A stretch of DNA of 9,270 nucleotides, taken from JBFMDH01 sp044868105. Lineage in GTDB: Bacteria; Acidobacteriota; Blastocatellia; UBA7656. Below, piece after piece: positions 6,397-9,270 of the stretch. The stretch covers positions 1 to 9,270 of the forward strand of contig JBIOWC010000734.1 in the NCBI GenBank assembly GCA_044868105.1. The letters are read 5' to 3'. The notes below the pieces were generated by a model, which saw nothing but the letters and a program-made list of their open reading frames with translations, was not told where the DNA came from and searched no databases. Position 1 is the first letter of the stretch, and each line of letters opens with the position of its first letter. The translations under genes were made by a program, and so were the position numbers.

Positions 6397-6732
6397 CTAA
6401 CCGTCCAATACGTAAACCGCTCCCGAATCCAGCGCATAAAAATAGCGCTTCTGTTCAAGAACCATCGCCGTATCTTCGTCAATGCCGAGGCCAAGGTTTG
6501 TCGGATTCTGCCCGACGGCGCCAAGCCAGCGGCGTAGGCGTCCGCGCTCGGAAAAGTATTGGTCAATGATGGCGTGCTTGAGCTACCCAAGACCAGGCAC
6601 CCTGTGAAAGGCCTCACGTATCTTTTGTAAAGCCTCACTTATTTTGTGCGGATGGGTCTGGCTTCCCGAAATTAACACTACCCCGCTCATCGCCCGCGCG
6701 GCGCTCTCTGTCGCTCGGCGCAGGGTGTAGAC
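6397..6732 (-). pseudogene. Remnant of a cyanophycinase-family (peptidase S51) gene
   Basis: On the minus strand one frame reads, from 6582 down to a TAG at 6397-6399, HAIIDQYFSERGRLRRWLG, then NPTNLGLGIDEDTAMVLEQ, then LDSGAVYVLDG. This is the characteristic C-terminus of cyanophycinase, which cleaves cyanophycin (multi-L-arginyl-poly-L-aspartate) to beta-Asp-Arg dipeptides. The same frame continues upstream through an in-frame TAG (6583-6585) to PGLG and, further back, ATESAARAMSGVVLISG. This can be laid without gaps on the family's GTSAG nucleophile region, but Glu takes the place of the catalytic Ser. Another stop (6754-6756) closes the frame, and the N-terminal half is absent. So this is a truncated, nonsense-interrupted relic. 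The match below 6583 is strong; the upstream alignment is less certain. Confidence 0.78.
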
Positions 6733-6980
6733 GCCGCCCCGGCGCAGTGAATGTTAATGCGACAGAGTGTATGGGAAATGCAGCTTTGATTTGCTACGAA
6801 ACCGAACACCTGCAGTCAATATCGAATAAGAATTACGACTAACCAAGTGGTACGGCACTCGCGTTAAAAGTAATGTTGATGAGCTGCGTTAAAGCCAGAT
6901 TTTGTGGTGAAGGTCATCGGTTTGACGAAGACAAAAAGTTCACCAGGAGATTCAGAAAAATAAATGCAAAGGAGAATATG
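6733..6980 (+). other. Leader region of the DUF6335-like gene
   Basis: I see no gene here. An open frame exists from an ATG at 6873, but the extra 36 residues are basic and Cys-containing, unlike the very acidic protein that follows, and lack a ribosome site. AAAGGAG at 6968-6974 sits 6 nt before the ATG at 6981 (3 nt before the ATG at 6978), so translation most likely starts at 6981. No convincing promoter was found. Confidence 0.6.
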
Positions 6981-7514
6981 ATGGCTAAGAATGAATTTAC
7001 CAACGATATATTAGACGACAAAATCGCGAAGAATATCGAAGCAGGCTGGGCGGATAAGTTGCCCGAACCGGCGGACGAAGATTTTGAGAAGCTCGGCGAG
7101 CCGCCTGCGGATGAAGCCTCTGCCGATAATTTAAATGCTTATGACCGCGAAGTCCGGTATGGCACGCCGCTCGAAGAACATCACCTGATGCAAGGCACAC
7201 GAATGATGGAAGAAGAACGCGAAGAATATACCTCGGTCAGCCCCGTACTTTCGGGCGGCGATGTGGATGCCGCCTGGCAAGAGGCCGAAGAGAATGGCGA
7301 AGAGTCAGTAGGTGGCAGCGCTCCGACGCCTGACCAAGACCAGGTTGACCAGATCGGGCGCGCCGTTGGGGTGGAATTTGAGGATAATCAGGAGCTTCAT
7401 GCGACATCCGAGATAATGGACGAACGCGACCACCAACGCTGGGAATTGGATCGTCGTTCAGCCGATGATGCCTCACCCGATTTTCCGCGAAAGCGTTTTA
7501 CGCCGTTGCCTTAA
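6981..7514 (+). CDS. Acidic hypothetical protein, DUF6335-like C-terminal region
   Basis: The protein is 177 aa, rich in Asp and Glu, with no signal peptide, membrane segment or cysteine. The second half carries a recognisable conserved block: VLSGGDVDAAWQEAE (about residues 87-101), EESVGGSAPTPDQDQVDQIG (about 106-125), a GVEFEDNQEL stretch, and RDHQRWELDRRSADD near the end. From memory this is the pattern of the DUF6335 proteins common in Cyanobacteria and some other bacteria; their function is unknown. The N-terminal 70 residues look like a disordered acidic lead-in. A ribosome site fits Met at 6981. It stands alone, 841 bases after the POTRA gene and 516 before E1-beta, so it is probably its own transcription unit. 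Confidence 0.8.
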   Translation: MAKNEFTNDILDDKIAKNIEAGWADKLPEPADEDFEKLGEPPADEASADNLNAYDREVRYGTPLEEHHLMQGTRMMEEEREEYTSVSPVLSGGDVDAAWQEAEENGEESVGGSAPTPDQDQVDQIGRAVGVEFEDNQELHATSEIMDERDHQRWELDRRSADDASPDFPRKRFTPLP

Positions 7515-7538
7515 CTTGAACCGTTAAACACCACAGAG

Positions 7539-7604
7539 ATAGCTTCGGGTTTTTACAACCACTTTCTTCTCAAATAGGTAAAGACACGAAGCTATGTTCT
7601 TTTT
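7539..7604 (+). terminator. Possible intrinsic terminator after the DUF6335-like gene
   Basis: ATAGCTTCG (7539-7547) and CGAAGCTAT (7587-7595) are perfect 9-bp inverted copies followed at once by TTCTTTTT (7597-7604), 25 bases past the stop codon. The 39-base loop is long for a standard terminator, which lowers confidence. Confidence 0.4.
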
Positions 7605-7655
7605 GGATATTTCTACGTTTAATCCTTTTTAACCGGGCGGCACTGATGCTTGAAG

Positions 7656-7703
7656 CTCAGGCTGAGACGATAGCTGTTTGTTGCCGAATCCGCTGAGCCT
7701 GAG
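7656..7703. repeat. Imperfect inverted repeat
   Basis: CTCAGGCT (7656-7663) pairs with AGCCTGAG (7696-7703). The match extends to 13 positions with 2 mismatches, around a 32-base gap. No T-run follows. Its role is unknown. Confidence 0.5.
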
Positions 7704-7887
7704 TTGAACGAGCACCCTGAATCTTCTCTGGTTTTTCTCATTGATTACAAACAACAGATTGAGCACATCCGAAAGCTCCCTTGAACTGTAACCCTCCTTT
7801 GTCGTAAGCCTTGCCTTGGATAAGGCAACCCGTTGACCTTGGCGAGATGGTTTGAACGCCTGAGCGGTTCATATTTTAGGAATCGTT

Positions 7888-7916
7888 TTGGCATTGTTTC
7901 TTTCATCCGTTACAAT
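7888..7916 (+). promoter_or_regulatory. Sigma70-type promoter for E1-beta and E2
   Basis: TTGGCA (7888-7893, 5 of 6 to TTGACA) and TACAAT (7911-7916, 5 of 6 to TATAAT) are separated by the ideal 17 bases. Transcription would begin near 7923, about 108 bases before the E1-beta ATG. This is the best promoter match in the window and suggests the E1-beta/E2 half is expressed independently of lpdA/E1-alpha. Confidence 0.65.
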
Positions 7917-8030
7917 CTCAAGTCACAGTTTGGTCACGATTGAAGCGCCACATCGTGCAAAGCTTTCTGAGCTTTTCTGTGAACATTTCAACGTAAACGG
8001 GATATACAGAACGCGGAAAACCAATCAGCT

Positions 8031-9011
8031 ATGGCAGCGATAACCTTACTGGAAGCGATACGACAAGGGATTTGGGAGGAGATGGAGCGCGACTCATCGG
8101 TATTCCTCCTTGGCGAAGACATTGGCGCTTATGGCGGCGCCTTTAAAGTCACGGAAGGATTTTTAGCACACTTCGGCGCTGATCGAGTAATTGATACACC
8201 GATTTCCGAATCGGCCATCATTGGCGCGGCAAGCGGCGCGGCAATGATGGGCCTGCGACCGGTAGCTGAAATGCAGTTCATTGATTTTATTTCATGCTGC
8301 TTTGACATCTTGACCAACTACGTTGCCAAGAGCCGCTATCGCCAAGGCATAGGCATTCCGATGGTGGTGCGCGGGCCGTGCGGCGGCGGCGTCCACGCCG
8401 GACCGTTCCATTCGCAAAACGTCGAGGCCTTTTTCTTAAACACCCCCGGTCTCAAAATGGTTGAACCATCCACGCCTTATGATGCGAAAGGTTTAATCAA
8501 AGCCGCCATACGCGATGATGACCCGGTGTTGTTCTTCGAGCACAAGATGCTCTATCGCAATCCGAAGATTAAACAGGAAGTGCCTACCGACGATTACCTG
8601 GTGGAGATTGGTAAAGCCGCGACCCGACGCGAAGGGCGCGACCTGGCAATCATCACCTATGGCGCAATGGTCTATACCGCGCTGGATGCCGCCGAGGCCT
8701 TGGCAAAAGAGGGTATAGAAGCCGAAGTTGTTGACCTGCGCACGCTCGCGCCGTTTGACCGCGAAGCGGTTTGCGAAGCCGTAAAGAAGACAAGCAAAGT
8801 TATTTTATTGCACGAAGCGACCCGCACAGGAGGCATGGCGGGTGAACTTACCGCAGTCATTAACGAAGAGGTTTTTGAATATCTTGACGCGCCGGTTATG
8901 CGTGTGACCTCGATAGACACGCCGGTTCCCTATGCGCCACCGCTGGAAGAGTTTTTCTTGCCACAAGTCGTTGATGTGGTCGAAGCGGCGCGTTCGCTAG
9001 CGAAATATTAA
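8031..9011 (+). CDS. pdhB: 2-oxoacid dehydrogenase E1 component, beta subunit
   Basis: The 326 residues match the usual E1-beta length. This subunit pairs with E1-alpha and supplies the glutamate that activates thiamine diphosphate. Visible features: GEDIGAYGGAFKVTEG (28-43), DTPISESAIIGAASGAA (from 55, Glu60 the likely activating residue), AEMQFIDF, RGPCGGGVHAGPFHSQ with His127 in the family's conserved HSQ position, EPSTPYDAKGL, and the C-terminal transketolase domain (DLRTLAPFD, then HEATRTGGMAGE, then TSIDTPVPYAPPLE). All blocks are intact. Start choice rests on the family N-terminus; the ribosome site is weak. The E2 gene follows after 126 bases containing an inverted heptamer repeat. 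The E1-alpha partner is 3.26 kb upstream, which is unusual, as the two genes are normally adjacent. Confidence 0.95.
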   Translation: MAAITLLEAIRQGIWEEMERDSSVFLLGEDIGAYGGAFKVTEGFLAHFGADRVIDTPISESAIIGAASGAAMMGLRPVAEMQFIDFISCCFDILTNYVAKSRYRQGIGIPMVVRGPCGGGVHAGPFHSQNVEAFFLNTPGLKMVEPSTPYDAKGLIKAAIRDDDPVLFFEHKMLYRNPKIKQEVPTDDYLVEIGKAATRREGRDLAIITYGAMVYTALDAAEALAKEGIEAEVVDLRTLAPFDREAVCEAVKKTSKVILLHEATRTGGMAGELTAVINEEVFEYLDAPVMRVTSIDTPVPYAPPLEEFFLPQVVDVVEAARSLAKY

Positions 9012-9014
9012 GGA

Positions 9015-9116
9015 CTGAGTTTTTGGAAGTATGAAGGCCGAACGATGAACGATGAAGGGTTCAGGAATTCATTTGTTCATCGTTCATCGCTCATACTTCA
9101 TCGTTCATAAACTCAG
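9015..9116. repeat. Large inverted heptamer repeat between E1-beta and E2
   Basis: Nested arms pair in order: CTGAGTTT (9015-9022) with AAACTCAG (9109-9116); GAAGTATGA (9026-9034) with TCATACTTC (9091-9099); and CGATGAACGATGAA (9043-9056) with TTCATCGTTCATCG (9076-9089), around a 19-base loop. The inner arms and right side have a 7-base period (TGAACGA or TTCATCG units). The structure fills nearly all of the gap after the E1-beta stop and ends 10 bases before the E2 ribosome site. Asymmetric bulges separate the arms. No T-run suggests simple termination. Confidence 0.88.
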
Positions 9117-9137
9117 CACTATTTTTAAGGAGAAGAG

Positions 9138-9270
9138 ATGGCAGAAGAAGTGAAGATGCCGCAGATGGGAGAATCCATTGCGGAAGGGACAATCGTTCGA
9201 TGGCTCAAACAGGTCGGCGAGCAGGTCAAACGCGACGAGCCGTTATTTGAAATTTCAACCGATAAGGTGG
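9138..9270 (+). CDS. 2-oxoacid dehydrogenase E2 component, lipoyl domain (partial, runs off the right edge)
   Basis: Only the first 44 codons are present. They form the front half of a biotinyl/lipoyl domain: KMPQMGESIAEGTIVRWLKQ, then VGEQVKRDEPLFEISTDKV, where Lys43 in the DKV turn is the residue that carries lipoate. E2 is the core of the complex and transfers the acyl group from E1 to CoA. The MGESIxEGTI wording is closer to succinyl- and branched-chain-type E2 than to the GEGI form of Gram-positive pyruvate E2. Since the neighbouring E1 is a two-subunit enzyme, a 2-oxoglutarate complex is unlikely. AAGGAG at 9127-9132, 5 nt before the ATG, is a strong ribosome site. The peripheral-subunit-binding and catalytic domains lie outside the window. 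Confidence 0.93.
   Translation, partial: MAEEVKMPQMGESIAEGTIVRWLKQVGEQVKRDEPLFEISTDKV

Larger units (their letters stand above)
7515..8030 (+). other. Non-coding stretch upstream of E1-beta
   Basis: No reading frame of interest lies in these 516 bases. The stretch holds an inverted repeat with a T-run just after the DUF6335-like gene (7539-7604), a second inverted repeat (7656-7703) and a good promoter (7888-7916). The bases between the promoter and the E1-beta ATG would form a leader of roughly 108 nt with no obvious riboswitch fold. The E1-beta ATG has only a weak purine patch (GGAAAA) upstream of it. Confidence 0.7.

Noticed and set aside
6336..6638. Minus-strand open frame of 100 codons
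   Set aside because: It lies over the cyanophycinase relic but in a different frame; the recognisable homology is in the other frame, so this one is a shadow.
6873..6980. Upstream ATG that would add 36 residues to the DUF6335-like protein
   Set aside because: No ribosome site is seen there, the added part is basic and unlike the rest, and AAAGGAG sits at a proper distance before the ATG at 6981.
7848..7880. Short hairpin GAACGC...GCGGTTC followed by A/T-rich bases
   Set aside because: The stem is only about six pairs with a bulge, and it lies just ahead of the promoter; too weak to call.

Overview
The window looks like chromosomal DNA from a Gram-negative bacterium with an outer membrane. 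The style suggests an Acidobacteriota lineage such as Blastocatellia: heptanucleotide repeats between and inside genes, a POTRA-only envelope protein, a DUF6335-type acidic protein and a cyanophycinase relic. Some of these traits also occur in Cyanobacteria, and no rRNA or tRNA is present to settle it, so the assignment is an inference.

Layout. Positions 1-1757 are on the minus strand: a small Gln/Gly/Asn-rich protein (23-220), a gene-poor stretch, and an exported glycerophosphodiester phosphodiesterase (627-1757). From 1931 to the right edge all intact genes are on the plus strand: a Rieske ferredoxin, dihydrolipoamide dehydrogenase (lpdA, TTG start), the E1-alpha subunit of a 2-oxoacid dehydrogenase, a secreted protein with about five POTRA-like domains and no barrel, a scarred region with a dead cyanophycinase-family fragment on the minus strand, a DUF6335-like acidic protein, a 516-base non-coding stretch holding a good sigma70-type promoter, the E1-beta subunit, and the first 44 codons of the lipoyl-bearing E2 subunit.

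The main system is a pyruvate or branched-chain 2-oxoacid dehydrogenase complex (E3, E1-alpha, E1-beta, E2). The heterodimeric E1 argues against 2-oxoglutarate dehydrogenase. The cluster is split: E1-alpha and E1-beta are 3.26 kb apart, with envelope and unknown genes plus degenerate DNA between them, and the E1-beta/E2 half appears to have its own promoter.

The most striking non-coding signal is 7-bp periodic repeats at three places: inside the glycerophosphodiesterase reading frame, where they encode a 7-residue repeat; between lpdA and E1-alpha; and between E1-beta and E2. The two intergenic copies form long inverted repeats. I see no complete mobile element, CRISPR array or defence system, and nothing I would call a wholly new multi-gene system.
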